DNA of 64,000 nt, taken from contig NZ_PNCO02000001.1 of the NCBI RefSeq assembly GCF_005886105.2, forward strand, positions 2,911,001-2,975,000, read 5' to 3'. Below are positions 1 to 8,516 of the stretch, piece by piece (within the stretch, counting starts at the first letter, position 1; each line of letters begins with the position of its first letter). A model generated the notes under the pieces. It was not told where the DNA came from, searched no databases, and saw only the letters and a list, made by a program, of their open reading frames with translations. The stretch is from Pseudoalteromonas galatheae. Its GTDB lineage: Bacteria; Pseudomonadota; Gammaproteobacteria; Enterobacterales; Alteromonadaceae. The position numbers were made by a program, and so were the translations under genes.

Positions 1-474
1 ATTAGTGAACTACCGTACTCATTAAAGGATATTCATAAATTCCTGTTAGACGAAATTGGGCTGGAGATTGAGAAATACACCCACAGTACTATCTTAGTCT
101 TACTAACCTTGGGTGGTACACGCTCAAAGATCATTCGCTTATACAATGCCTTAAAGAAACTTGATGGCGGCAAGATAAAACTATCGAAGTCAACGCGACG
201 CTCGCGCTTGCCTGAGAATTTACCCGCAATTGACCTTGCTTGTATTCCTAGCGATGCCTTCTACGGTGAACGTGAATCTGTGCCTATTAGCAAGAGCAAC
301 AACCGTATTTGTGCAGGTTTAGTCACCCCGTATCCTCCGGGTATTCCGCTTTTGGTGCCGGGTCAACATATTACCCAAGAGCATATTGAATATCTCAAGG
401 AACTGGCAGGGCAAGGATTGACCATTCAAGGTAGTTTTGATGGTGAGATCTACGTGCTGAAAGAAGACAAATAA
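1..474 (+). CDS. Orn/Lys/Arg decarboxylase, C-terminal part (5' end cut by window)
   Basis: The frame is open from base 1 to the stop at 474, so this is the last 157 residues of a longer protein; the TTG at 109 is internal. The segment with PYPPGIPLLVPGQ followed by about 40 residues ending the protein is characteristic of the C-terminal domain of fold-type-I PLP-dependent ornithine/lysine/arginine decarboxylases, which make polyamines or serve acid resistance in the cytoplasm. The PLP-binding lysine lies upstream of the window, so substrate cannot be assigned. The family is clear; which amino acid is decarboxylated is not. Confidence 0.85.
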   Translation: MSELPYSLKDIHKFLLDEIGLEIEKYTHSTILVLLTLGGTRSKIIRLYNALKKLDGGKIKLSKSTRRSRLPENLPAIDLACIPSDAFYGERESVPISKSNNRICAGLVTPYPPGIPLLVPGQHITQEHIEYLKELAGQGLTIQGSFDGEIYVLKEDK

Positions 475-498
475 CGCGAGCTAATACCATTATCCAGT

Positions 499-534
499 AC
501 TAGGCAGCCCTGCTGTAAGATATCGCTGCCTAGT
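499..534. other. Hairpin downstream of the decarboxylase
   Basis: A perfect 10-bp inverted repeat (ACTAGGCAGC at 499-508, GCTGCCTAGT at 525-534) with a 16-nt loop lies 25 bp after the decarboxylase stop. There is no T run on either side, so it is not a standard intrinsic terminator. It may still help end or stabilise that transcript. Confidence 0.5.
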
Positions 535-684
535 ATAAACAACTTAAAGCACTTTATTTTTCTCTCCATATCCCAAATACTTATTAACCGATTTAATGTT
601 AACTACCCACTAATTCAAGCACTCTTTTGGCACAGCTATTGCTTATAAAATCACAGATGTCATTTTTTTGATTTGGAGTTTTGT

Positions 685-1275
685 ATGGAATTTGCGTTGC
701 TTGCTATTTTGGCTCTAGTGGTCGTTGCTTCCATTGTCGCTTCTAAGTACACCGATGTGGGTGGCAATCCTTATCCGTTTAATCGTAAAGAATCAGTTTT
801 TACTACCGTTGAAGCATCGTTTCTACATTTATTAGAACGTGCTGTTGGCGATAGATATAAAATCGTAAGCCGCATTAAACTCATTGATGTGATTGAGTGC
901 AAACCGGGGATCTCTCCAAAAGCACGTCGTGCCGCGGTAACTAAAGCTAAGAACAAACAGCTGGATTATGTCTTGGTAGATAAAGAGACACTGAAAATTG
1001 TTGCCGCTGTTGATTTAGTTAACAACGCCAATAAAAACGGCCATAAAGCACAAAAAGATTGGTTTGTCAGTGGCGCTCTGGAATCTGCGGGTATTCCACA
1101 CATTCGCATGAAAATCAAAAGTGGCTACCAAAGTGCTGAGGTTCGTGCGGCAATCCTATTCAAGCTTGGCCAAAAAGTGGAGATGCCAAAGAAAACCAGA
1201 AATCGCACCTACAAACCTGCGGTACTGTCCCCTTCACAGGCAAAAGCACAGTCAACTCAGTTGGCAGAAATATAG
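685..1275 (+). CDS. DUF2726 membrane-anchored protein
   Basis: A 196-residue protein with one N-terminal membrane segment (about residues 4-20) followed by a cytoplasmic DUF2726 domain, recognisable from the LDYVLVDKETLKIVAAVDL core, the acidic and lysine residues that resemble a PD-(D/E)xK nuclease-like fold, and the later AGIPHIRMK stretch. The ATG at 685 is preferred over the in-frame TTG at 673 because GGAG at 675-678 sits 6 bases before it. Function of the family is unknown; a nuclease-like or nucleic-acid-binding role is only an inference from the fold. It stands alone with its own terminator. Confidence 0.75.
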   Translation: MEFALLAILALVVVASIVASKYTDVGGNPYPFNRKESVFTTVEASFLHLLERAVGDRYKIVSRIKLIDVIECKPGISPKARRAAVTKAKNKQLDYVLVDKETLKIVAAVDLVNNANKNGHKAQKDWFVSGALESAGIPHIRMKIKSGYQSAEVRAAILFKLGQKVEMPKKTRNRTYKPAVLSPSQAKAQSTQLAEI

Positions 1276-1276
1276 C

Positions 1277-1300
1277 AAAACGGGCGTCAGCCCGTTTTTT
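1277..1300 (+). terminator. Intrinsic terminator after the DUF2726 gene
   Basis: AAAACGGGC at 1277-1285, a GTCA loop and GCCCG at 1290-1294 followed by six T residues form a GC-rich stem with a U tract, starting 2 bp after the stop codon. Confidence 0.9.
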
Positions 1301-1325
1301 GTTTTACCTATCAAAACCCCTTTCG

Positions 1326-1331
1326 TATAAT
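1326..1331 (+). promoter_or_regulatory. Candidate -10 box for mtnN
   Basis: A perfect TATAAT lies 53 bases upstream of the mtnN start, just after the preceding terminator. No good -35 hexamer is seen at 16-18 bp upstream, so the promoter is proposed on the -10 alone. Confidence 0.45.
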
Positions 1332-1383
1332 AAAAGCAATTTTGACACTGGGGCTTTCCCCACCACAAATTAGGAATCTTTTG

Positions 1384-2091
1384 ATGAAAGTAGGCATTAT
1401 CGGCGCAATGGAGCAAGAAGTTACCATTTTGCGTAACACCATGGAAAACCCGCAAACATTGACCAAAGGTGGCTTTACTTTTTATACCGGCAAACTAGCT
1501 GGTCTTGACGTAACGCTTGTACAGTCTGGCATTGGTAAAGTGGCAGCAACAGTTGCGACAACTTTGCTTATCGACAACTTTGCGCCAGATTGCGTGATCA
1601 ACACGGGTTCTGCTGGTGGTTTTGAGCCTTCACTAAACGTCGGCGATGTGGTTATTTCAAATGAAGTACGTCATCACGATGTTGATGTTACTGCATTTGG
1701 CTATGAAATTGGTCAAGTTCCACAAATGCCTGCTGCGTTCACTTCGCATGCAAAATTAGTTGAGGCAGCAGAGCAAAGCGTACATGAACTTGAAGGCATT
1801 CAAACTATGGTTGGCTTGATCTGTACGGGTGACTCATTTATGTGCGATCCGGTACGCATCGACAAGGCGCGTGCAGACTTCCCTACTATGTTAGCAGTAG
1901 AAATGGAAGGCGCAGCAATTGCGCAGGCTTGTCATTCTCTAAACACGCCATTTGTTGTGATCCGCTCGCTATCTGATATCGCCGGCAAAGAATCACCGCA
2001 ATCATTCGAGGAGTATCTAGAAGTCGCTTCGGTTAACTCTTCTAAAATGGTGATGGCACTACTTAATAAGCTGGATAAGGTTACGCTTTAG
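1384..2091 (+). CDS. mtnN: 5'-methylthioadenosine/S-adenosylhomocysteine nucleosidase
   Basis: MtnN hydrolyses the glycosidic bond of methylthioadenosine and S-adenosylhomocysteine in the cytoplasm, feeding methionine and adenine salvage and removing SAM by-products. The 235-residue length fits the family. Visible are the N-terminus [12 protein letters not shown] with the acidic residue Glu12, the NTGSAGG substrate loop, the AVEMEGAA motif (the Glu174 position of the E. coli enzyme) and the RSLSDIAG motif with the catalytic aspartate (Asp197 position). The longer frame opening at 1342 is rejected because family members start at MKVGI and AGGA at 1372-1375 is 8 bases before the ATG at 1384. 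The stop overlaps the start of the next gene (TAGTG), which implies translational coupling. Confidence 0.97.
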   Translation: MKVGIIGAMEQEVTILRNTMENPQTLTKGGFTFYTGKLAGLDVTLVQSGIGKVAATVATTLLIDNFAPDCVINTGSAGGFEPSLNVGDVVISNEVRHHDVDVTAFGYEIGQVPQMPAAFTSHAKLVEAAEQSVHELEGIQTMVGLICTGDSFMCDPVRIDKARADFPTMLAVEMEGAAIAQACHSLNTPFVVIRSLSDIAGKESPQSFEEYLEVASVNSSKMVMALLNKLDKVTL

Positions 2092-3047
2092 TGCTCGACA
2101 GCTTGCTTCAGGCCCATGAGGGCCTGATCATTTTCTTACTGGCGATTTTTGCCAGCCTAGGGGTAAGGTTATCAACACTTTATCACCCTAATCTTATTCT
2201 TAGCCTTGTTTTTAAAGCCATTGCCGAAAGAGTTTATCGCCCCAAAGCGGCTTCTAGTTATCAACTATTATCAGGCACACTGGGATTCTTCCTCCCTATA
2301 TTAACCATCACCGTATTAACTTATGCGATTATTAGCTTTGCTTTTTATCCTAATTGGCTCGGTGGGCTGGTGTTGTTTTTATGCTTAGATATTAGCCATG
2401 AAAGCCGTGCTAAGCGTATTTCCGCGCTGATAAAATCAAAGCAAAAAGTAACCGCAAGAGCGGTGTTGCAAGGAATGGTAGCAAGAGATGTCGAGAAGCT
2501 AACAGAGCTTGGTATTTGTAAAGCCGCCATAGATAGCACCGCATTAAATACCCTGCGCCATTTTTTTGTCATTGCTGTACTGTATCTAGCAGCAGGCCCC
2601 TATCTCGCGCTATTTTATAAGCTATTACTGCTATGCGACCATGCATGGCGGCAAGTAATGCCCCCCTCAACCCGTTTTATGGCAAGCCTTTCCCGCGTAA
2701 TTTGGCTTATAGAGTTTATGCCTATTCGGTTGTTAATTACCTGCTTTTCGTTGCTACTTAGACCGAAGCAAACTTGGCACTACATTAAATACTACGGCCG
2801 TCACTTTAGCCAAACAAATACGGGATGGGCACTGAGCTTTTTTGCCGCAAATTTACATACGCAGCTCGCAGGGCCACGTTTTTATTTTGGCGAACGTTAT
2901 GATGTGATGCGGGTGGGTGCAAAAGCGCAGCCCTCTGCTGAACATATTCAGCATTTGCTTGGACTACTCAATCAAATGCGCTGGCTATTTATTGCCACTT
3001 CCGCCTTACTACTCGTGATTATAAATTTTGCTAGCTTAATGTTGTAA
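2091..3047 (+). CDS. CobD/CbiB-family membrane protein (divergent)
   Basis: A 318-residue polytopic membrane protein related to adenosylcobinamide-phosphate synthase (CbiB/CobD). Family signals are a short ARD motif near residue 130 (GMVARDVEKL) and the C-terminal block QLAGPRFYFGER, with membrane segments near both ends. Several residues usually conserved between these blocks differ: the AENT-DG-I region reads STALNTLRHF and the DDVANYLPAR region reads IEFMPIRL. No other cobalamin gene is in the window. It starts at GTG overlapping the mtnN stop by one base, so it is probably co-expressed with mtnN. Cobinamide synthesis is therefore doubtful; the fold assignment is firmer than the reaction. 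Confidence 0.7.
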   Translation: MLDSLLQAHEGLIIFLLAIFASLGVRLSTLYHPNLILSLVFKAIAERVYRPKAASSYQLLSGTLGFFLPILTITVLTYAIISFAFYPNWLGGLVLFLCLDISHESRAKRISALIKSKQKVTARAVLQGMVARDVEKLTELGICKAAIDSTALNTLRHFFVIAVLYLAAGPYLALFYKLLLLCDHAWRQVMPPSTRFMASLSRVIWLIEFMPIRLLITCFSLLLRPKQTWHYIKYYGRHFSQTNTGWALSFFAANLHTQLAGPRFYFGERYDVMRVGAKAQPSAEHIQHLLGLLNQMRWLFIATSALLLVIINFASLML

Positions 3048-3053
3048 CAACCA

Positions 3054-3080
3054 CAAAAAAGGCCAGTAAAGCACTGACCT
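3054..3080 (-). terminator. Terminator of tyrS
   Basis: Read on the minus strand, AGGTCAGT and ACTGGCCT pair over 8 bp with one G-U pair and are followed by six T residues. On the plus strand the G-U becomes a mismatch and there is no T run, so it serves tyrS. Confidence 0.85.
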
Positions 3081-3109
3081 CTTCGGCTATAACAAGTAGA
3101 TTAGCTTGT

Positions 3110-4318
3110 TTAGTTTACTGTTACTTTCGCAAACTTACGCTTGCCTACTTGATAGATTTCGCAAGAACCTTTAGTAACTTCTAATTTGGTATCCGTTACT
3201 TTGTCTTCGCCGTTAAGTTTTACTGCGCCTTGCTTGATCATGCGCATCGCCTCTGAAGTACTTGCCACTAAGCCAGCTTCTTTGAGCAAATTAGTGATAA
3301 ACGTGCTTTCACCCTCAATAGTTACAGTGACTTCAGGGATTTCATCAGGTAAAGCATTTTTTTGGAAACGCTTGATAAAGTCTTGATGTGCCGCTTCAGC
3401 GTCAGCTTCACTGTGGAATCGAGCAATCATTTCTTTTGCAAATTCAATTTTAATGTCACGAGGATTACGGCCGCCCGCCACTTCTTCTTTAAGTGCGGCG
3501 ATATCATCCAGTGTTTTCGCACTTAGTAATTCGTAGTAACGCCACATTAAATCATCAGAAATCGACATCACTTTACCAAACATGTCGTTTGGCGCGTCAG
3601 TAATACCGATGTAGTTACCTAATGACTTAGACATTTTCTGTACGCCGTCGGTGCCTTCAAGTAGTGGCATCATCAGTACTGTTTGCGGCTTTTGCCCTTC
3701 GTCTTTTTGTAGCTCACGACCCATTAATAGGTTAAAGCGCTGATCGGTACCACCGAGCTCAACATCCGCCTCTAATGCAACCGAGTCCCAACCTTGAACC
3801 AGTGGGTATAAGAACTCGTGGATTGCGATTGCTTGGCCATTTGCATAACGCTTTTTAAAGTCGTCGCGCTCAAGCATACGTGCCACAGTTTGACGTGCAG
3901 CAAGCTTGATCATACCGGCTGTGCCTAGCTTTTCCATCCACTCTGAGTTGAATGCAACTGTGGTTTTGGCAGGATCAAGGATTTTGAAAACCTGTTCTTT
4001 GTATGTTTCTGCATTTGCCAGTACATCTTCACGAGTGAGTGGCTTACGAGTTACATTTTTGCCCGTTGGGTCGCCAATCATACCGGTGAAATCACCAATC
4101 AAGAAAATCACCTCATGACCTAAGTCTTGAAAGGTTTTCATTTTATTGATTAGCACCGTGTGTCCTAAATGCAAATCAGGCGCTGTTGGATCGAAACCCG
4201 CTTTAATACGTAGTTTTTTACCTGACTTCAGCTTTTCTTTTAATTCATCCTGCAACAGAATTTCTTCTGCACCACGGCTAATCTCTGCAAATGCAGTTTC
4301 TAAATCCACAATTCTCAC
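3110..4318 (-). CDS. tyrS: Tyrosyl-tRNA synthetase
   Basis: TyrRS attaches tyrosine to tRNA-Tyr in the cytoplasm through a tyrosyl-adenylate. The 402-residue protein has the class I catalytic core with a HIGH-type signature HLGH at residues 50-53, the KMSKS loop ([11 protein letters not shown]) near residue 230, and a C-terminal S4 RNA-binding domain (about residues 335-400, with [21 protein letters not shown]). Length and the HLGH form suggest the TyrZ-like lineage rather than the E. coli TyrS type; this is an inference. It is divergent from the M23 peptidase gene, a pairing common in Alteromonadales, with a 142-bp shared upstream region. Confidence 0.97.
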   Translation of the reverse strand: MRIVDLETAFAEISRGAEEILLQDELKEKLKSGKKLRIKAGFDPTAPDLHLGHTVLINKMKTFQDLGHEVIFLIGDFTGMIGDPTGKNVTRKPLTREDVLANAETYKEQVFKILDPAKTTVAFNSEWMEKLGTAGMIKLAARQTVARMLERDDFKKRYANGQAIAIHEFLYPLVQGWDSVALEADVELGGTDQRFNLLMGRELQKDEGQKPQTVLMMPLLEGTDGVQKMSKSLGNYIGITDAPNDMFGKVMSISDDLMWRYYELLSAKTLDDIAALKEEVAGGRNPRDIKIEFAKEMIARFHSEADAEAAHQDFIKRFQKNALPDEIPEVTVTIEGESTFITNLLKEAGLVASTSEAMRMIKQGAVKLNGEDKVTDTKLEVTKGSCEIYQVGKRKFAKVTVN

Positions 4319-4460
4319 TCCAACAGCTATAACTTGTAATCGCTCGATTCTAGCCTATATTTATCCGAGTTTAAATGCACAAAACGCTGGTATTACGGGT
4401 TTATTACGTATATCCTGCAATATTATCTACAATAATTCTTGACAGCAGAAAAGGCGCATT

Positions 4461-5801
4461 ATGGTTCATGTGGTTCATAAGCTCCCCAAAAAGCACAAAG
4501 TGCTCATCATCGGCTTCCTATCTGCGATGGTCGGAATTGCCCTGATCCCCTCTGAAAAAGCAACGGCTTCAAAAGACAATGACGGAAAAGCTTTAGAAGT
4601 TGGGAAACGTTATGAGTTGCCAGTAAAAATATCAGAAAAAACAGAGCAACTTACTGAATTAGATGCAGCGCCAGCCATCACGCCTGAGTCTGCCCCTAAA
4701 CAACCTGTATTTGAATTTAAAGACCACAAAGTTAAGTCTGGTGACAGTCTAGCCGTGATTTTTAAACGCGCAGGTTATTCTGCCAAAACGTTACACAATC
4801 TGGTCAATACCAACGCAGAAACCCGCAAGCTGACTAAAATCCACCCGGGAGAAGTGCTTAGCTTTGCTAGCAATGATGGTGGTGAATTAGCTCAATTAAA
4901 ATACATCTTGTCAAAAACGGACACCTTATTGGTGACCTTAAACGACGAGGGTAGCTACGAAACTAAAATCGAAAGTAAAGAAATCGAAACTCGCGAAAAA
5001 TCAGCAGGTGGCGAGATCAGCTCCAGCTTCTGGAGCGCAGGTATTTCAGCCGGTCTTAGCGAACGTCAAATAATGAACTTTGCCGATATTTTTGGTTGGG
5101 ATGTCGACTTTGCAAACGATATTCGTAAGGGCGACTCTTTCGCATTAGTGTTTGAAAAGCACTATGTAGACGGTGAAGAAATCGGTAATGGCAAAATTAT
5201 TGCAGCCGAATTTATCAACCAAGGCGAGCGCTACAGTGCGGTTCGTCATACTGATGATGAGTTCTATACCCCTGAAGGCCGCAGCATGAAAAAAGCCTTC
5301 TTAAGAGCACCGGTTAACTTCAAATATATCAGCTCCAGCTTTAATCCGCGTCGCCTTCACCCTGTGACTGGTCGGGTGTCGTCTCACAATGGTATAGACT
5401 ATGCGGCACGCGTAGGCACACCGGTGGTTTCCTCAGGTAACGGTAAAGTACTTAAGTCTGGCTACAATAGGCTCAATGGTAACTATGTATTTATTCAGCA
5501 CGGTAGCAAGTATGTGACCAAGTACTTACACCTGAATAAACGTGCCGTGAAAACAGGTCAAAAAGTGAAGCAAGGACAAAAAATTGGTACCGTCGGTGCA
5601 ACCGGCCGTGTGACGGGTCCTCATCTTCATTATGAGTTTTTAGTAAACGGTGTACACCGTAACCCTAAAACGGTAAAACTGCCGAAGTCTGAACCATTAC
5701 CTCAGTCTGAGCTCGCTAAGTTCAAACCCATTGCGGATGCAATGCTGGTAAAACTAGAGCGTAATAGAGAGTTAATGCTTGCAGCAGCAAACAAAGACTA
5801 A
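4461..5801 (+). CDS. M23 family peptidoglycan endopeptidase (MepM-like)
   Basis: A 446-residue envelope protein. A single membrane segment (about residues 13-30) anchors it or acts as a signal. An OapA/LysM-like region follows (about 86-160, with HKVKSGDSLAVIFKRAGY), then a linker domain and a C-terminal M23 zinc metallopeptidase (about 280-415). Zinc ligands are visible: His309 and Asp313 in HNGIDYAA and His388-x-His390 in HLHYEF. Such enzymes cut D-Ala-mDAP cross-links to allow insertion of new peptidoglycan. Its divergence from tyrS matches relatives. It ends in a strong bidirectional terminator. MepM is the closest functional model; exact cleavage specificity is inferred. Confidence 0.9.
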   Translation: MVHVVHKLPKKHKVLIIGFLSAMVGIALIPSEKATASKDNDGKALEVGKRYELPVKISEKTEQLTELDAAPAITPESAPKQPVFEFKDHKVKSGDSLAVIFKRAGYSAKTLHNLVNTNAETRKLTKIHPGEVLSFASNDGGELAQLKYILSKTDTLLVTLNDEGSYETKIESKEIETREKSAGGEISSSFWSAGISAGLSERQIMNFADIFGWDVDFANDIRKGDSFALVFEKHYVDGEEIGNGKIIAAEFINQGERYSAVRHTDDEFYTPEGRSMKKAFLRAPVNFKYISSSFNPRRLHPVTGRVSSHNGIDYAARVGTPVVSSGNGKVLKSGYNRLNGNYVFIQHGSKYVTKYLHLNKRAVKTGQKVKQGQKIGTVGATGRVTGPHLHYEFLVNGVHRNPKTVKLPKSEPLPQSELAKFKPIADAMLVKLERNRELMLAAANKD

Positions 5802-5806
5802 AAACT

Positions 5807-5833
5807 AAAAAAGGTAGCCGCGGCTACCTTTTT
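5807..5833. terminator. Bidirectional terminator between the M23 and M20 peptidase genes
   Basis: AAAAAAGGTAGCC and GGCTACCTTTTT are complementary across a two-base centre, with T runs readable on both strands. It lies between two convergent genes. Confidence 0.9.
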
Positions 5834-5850
5834 ACTATGCTAGCTAAAGT

Positions 5851-7164
5851 TTATTTTTGATTAAATAAAGCAAGTGCACTATTGGTCATTGCTCTTACTC
5901 CTGTCGCGATGGCGATAGGATAATCCGGCGCAAATTTACTAGAGTGTAATGAAGGTAAAGGCTCACCGCTTTTTTGTGCCGCATCGAATACCGCTTGATT
6001 AACCCCCCCTAGCCAAAAAATGGTAATTGGAACATTGTCATCAGTACGGCCATATAAGCCAAAATCTTCACCAGCCATCACCGGCTGAGATTGTTCAACA
6101 TTTTCTGCACCAATTTCCTGCTTAATGGCGCTAGTTACAAATTCAGCCAACTCAGGGTTATTATACGTAGATGGAATGCTTTCGCTTTCATGAACAATAA
6201 CCTCAGGTACAAGACTGTCTTCCAACCCTGCACTTTTTGCTATACCTGCTGTCAGGCGTTTGATAGCCGCAATTTGTTGCTCACGCACATCTGGATTATA
6301 AGAGCGTAGAGTCAGTTGTAGCTTGACTTCATTTGAAATGATGTTGTGCTTAGAGCCACCGTGAATAGAGCCTACCGTGATCACTGACGGTTCTAACGGA
6401 GAGATCTCTCGTGATGTAATGGTCTGCAGCCCCAAAACAATCCGCGATGCCAGTACTACAGGGTCGATGGTAGTATGTGGGTAGGCTCCATGTCCTCCTT
6501 TACCCTTAACGATAATGTCAACTGAGTCAACATTAGCCAATGCATAGCCAGGTGCAATCGCCACTTTACCGGCAGGAACGGCCGCGCTTACATGCAAACC
6601 AAGCACATGATCAGGTTTAGCAAACTGAGTATACAACCCTTCCTTTAACATCGCTTTTGCGCCGCCTCCCACTTCTTCAGCGGGCTGAGCAACGAGCATC
6701 AATGTACCTTGCCACTTTTCCTTATTAGTCATTAGCTGTTTTGCTGTACCGACTAGGCTGGTCATATGAATATCATGACCACAACCGTGCATCACACCGA
6801 CTTCATTCCCCGCATCATCTTTCACTTTTACTTTTGACGCGTATGGCTTTCCTGTTTCTTCAATAATTGGCAAACCATCAGTGTCGGCTCGGATCATCAC
6901 AGTTGGACCATCACCATTTTTCAGCATGCCAACAACACCAAAACCACCCACATTTTCAGTCACGTCATAACCTAGCCTGCGCATTTCATCCGCCAAACGC
7001 CCTGCTGTTTTTTCTTCTTTATAAGAGAGCTCAGGGTTTTGATGTAAATGTAGGTACAAAGATTCAAGTTCAGGCATAGACTCTGCAACTTGTTGTTTCA
7101 AATTAGCAGTTGCATGCCAAGATAAAGTGGCAATGAGACCTAATGCCAAGGGAGATAAGCGCAT
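5851..7164 (-). CDS. M20 family amidohydrolase, secreted
   Basis: A 437-residue metallopeptidase of the M20D group (hippurate hydrolase, N-acyl-amino-acid and IAA-amino-acid hydrolases). An N-terminal signal peptide (about residues 1-20, ending near ATA) suggests periplasmic location. Metal-site motifs seen are ADTDGLP, HGCGHDIHM with Cys and His ligands, PAEEVGGG with the acidic pair, the His of LGLHVS, and MAGEDFG near the C-terminus; the inserted dimerisation domain begins around KGKGGHGAYPHT. The natural substrate is unknown; amide-linked N-acyl amino acids are likely. It is divergent from an HD-GYP gene with about 130 bp between the two. Confidence 0.88.
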   Translation of the reverse strand: MRLSPLALGLIATLSWHATANLKQQVAESMPELESLYLHLHQNPELSYKEEKTAGRLADEMRRLGYDVTENVGGFGVVGMLKNGDGPTVMIRADTDGLPIIEETGKPYASKVKVKDDAGNEVGVMHGCGHDIHMTSLVGTAKQLMTNKEKWQGTLMLVAQPAEEVGGGAKAMLKEGLYTQFAKPDHVLGLHVSAAVPAGKVAIAPGYALANVDSVDIIVKGKGGHGAYPHTTIDPVVLASRIVLGLQTITSREISPLEPSVITVGSIHGGSKHNIISNEVKLQLTLRSYNPDVREQQIAAIKRLTAGIAKSAGLEDSLVPEVIVHESESIPSTYNNPELAEFVTSAIKQEIGAENVEQSQPVMAGEDFGLYGRTDDNVPITIFWLGGVNQAVFDAAQKSGEPLPSLHSSKFAPDYPIAIATGVRAMTNSALALFNQK

Positions 7165-7292
7165 AAGTGAGACTCCTTTTTGTTTCTTTCAGGATGCGGG
7201 TTTCTTGGGGGAAAATCAATCATATTTACGCTTTAGTTCTTTCTATTTGACCAAGCTTTGCTACGCTTAAAGACACAACCAAAGGAACCACC

Positions 7293-8504
7293 ATGCCAGA
7301 GATTAATATTAATATCAGTGAGTTAGAGCCAGGTATGTTTGTTGTCGGTGTGACCAAACAGACAGGCTCAGTTGCGATTAAAACCAAGGGCTGGGTGAGA
7401 ACGAAAGCAAGCATTACAAAGCTACAAAAGAGTGGTGTTTTAGAGGTAACGGTCGACCCCAGCAAACGCCTTTCAGAGCACGATCCTCATGACGAACCAC
7501 CTCATGATGACCATATAGAAGAGCCACATAAACCAGACCATGACCCTTGGCAAACCAAGTGTAGTGTCGACGCAGAAATGCAACACGCAGTGACACTTTA
7601 CGACGAAGCAAAAGCAATTCAAAGCAAAGCGTTTGCAGATATTAAAGCGGGTAAAGCGATAGAAATAGAGGCTTTTAAAGCAACAGCGAACGGCTTTATT
7701 GACTCCGTATTTCGCAATCAAGATGCGCTTTCCTGCATTGCTCGGATCAGGGAAAAAGACGCCTATTTATTGGAGCATTCTATTAATGTTTCTATCTTAA
7801 TGGCTATTTTCTGTAAGCACCTTGGTTACTCAAGAGAATTAACCGAAGAGATGACCACAGGAGCACTTCTTCATGACATTGGTAAGATAGAAATTCCCGA
7901 CAATATTTTACATAAGCCTGGAAAGTTGAGCTTAGATGAATACGGCATTATGAAATCACACGCAAAATATAGCTTTGATATTGTGCTCAATGCAGGTCTA
8001 GGACGAGTTGCATGCGAAATTGCGGGCTATCACCACGAGCGCCTAGATGGCACCGGGTATCCTTATGGCAAAACCGCGGACGAACTACCACAGCATGTCA
8101 GAATGGCCGCTATTGTGGATGTTTATGATGCATTGACCGCCGAGCGCGTCTATAAAGAGGGCATGACACCAATTAAAGCTTTTAAGTTAATGCGTGAAGG
8201 CTGCCCTCACCATTTTGACGAACAACTACTAAGCCGGTTTATTGCTTGCATTGGCGTATACCCTGTGGGCACCTTAGTAAAACTCACTAGTGGTAAGGTC
8301 GGTGTTATTGCCCAAAGTAACCCCAAAACGCCTTTAAAGCCTGTCGTGAAAGTATTTTATCACGCTAAGCACATGCATTACATTGAAGTTCAAGATATCG
8401 ATTTAAGCGCGAAAAAAGTAAGCGATGAGCTAGAGTCAGCGATCAAGCCTGAAGAATTCAAGCTTGATCTTATCCGGTTTTTTAAACACTCAATGCTGCC
8501 TTGA
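7293..8504 (+). CDS. HD-GYP domain protein with N-terminal DUF3391
   Basis: A 403-residue cytoplasmic protein. Residues about 1-60 match DUF3391 (starting with ISELEPGMFVVGV). The HD-GYP domain (about 150-320) shows the metal-binding His194-Asp195 in LLHDIGKIEIPD, the paired His247-His248, and the GYP triad at 255-257. Proteins of this build hydrolyse cyclic-di-GMP to pGpG or GMP and affect motility and biofilm. A stretch rich in His and Asp near residues 64-85 (HDPHDEPPHDDHIEEPH) is unusual and might bind metal. AAGGA lies 6 bases before the ATG. All catalytic residues are present, so it is probably active. Confidence 0.9.
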   Translation: MPEININISELEPGMFVVGVTKQTGSVAIKTKGWVRTKASITKLQKSGVLEVTVDPSKRLSEHDPHDEPPHDDHIEEPHKPDHDPWQTKCSVDAEMQHAVTLYDEAKAIQSKAFADIKAGKAIEIEAFKATANGFIDSVFRNQDALSCIARIREKDAYLLEHSINVSILMAIFCKHLGYSRELTEEMTTGALLHDIGKIEIPDNILHKPGKLSLDEYGIMKSHAKYSFDIVLNAGLGRVACEIAGYHHERLDGTGYPYGKTADELPQHVRMAAIVDVYDALTAERVYKEGMTPIKAFKLMREGCPHHFDEQLLSRFIACIGVYPVGTLVKLTSGKVGVIAQSNPKTPLKPVVKVFYHAKHMHYIEVQDIDLSAKKVSDELESAIKPEEFKLDLIRFFKHSMLP

Positions 8505-8516
8505 TATTAAGGCAGC
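8495..8516. terminator. Hairpin spanning both stop codons of a convergent pair
   Basis: GCTGCCTT (8495-8502) and AAGGCAGC (8509-8516) form a perfect 8-bp stem around a 6-nt loop. The HD-GYP stop (8502-8504) and the gspB stop (8507-8509) both lie inside. There is no clear T run, so termination efficiency is uncertain. Confidence 0.5.
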
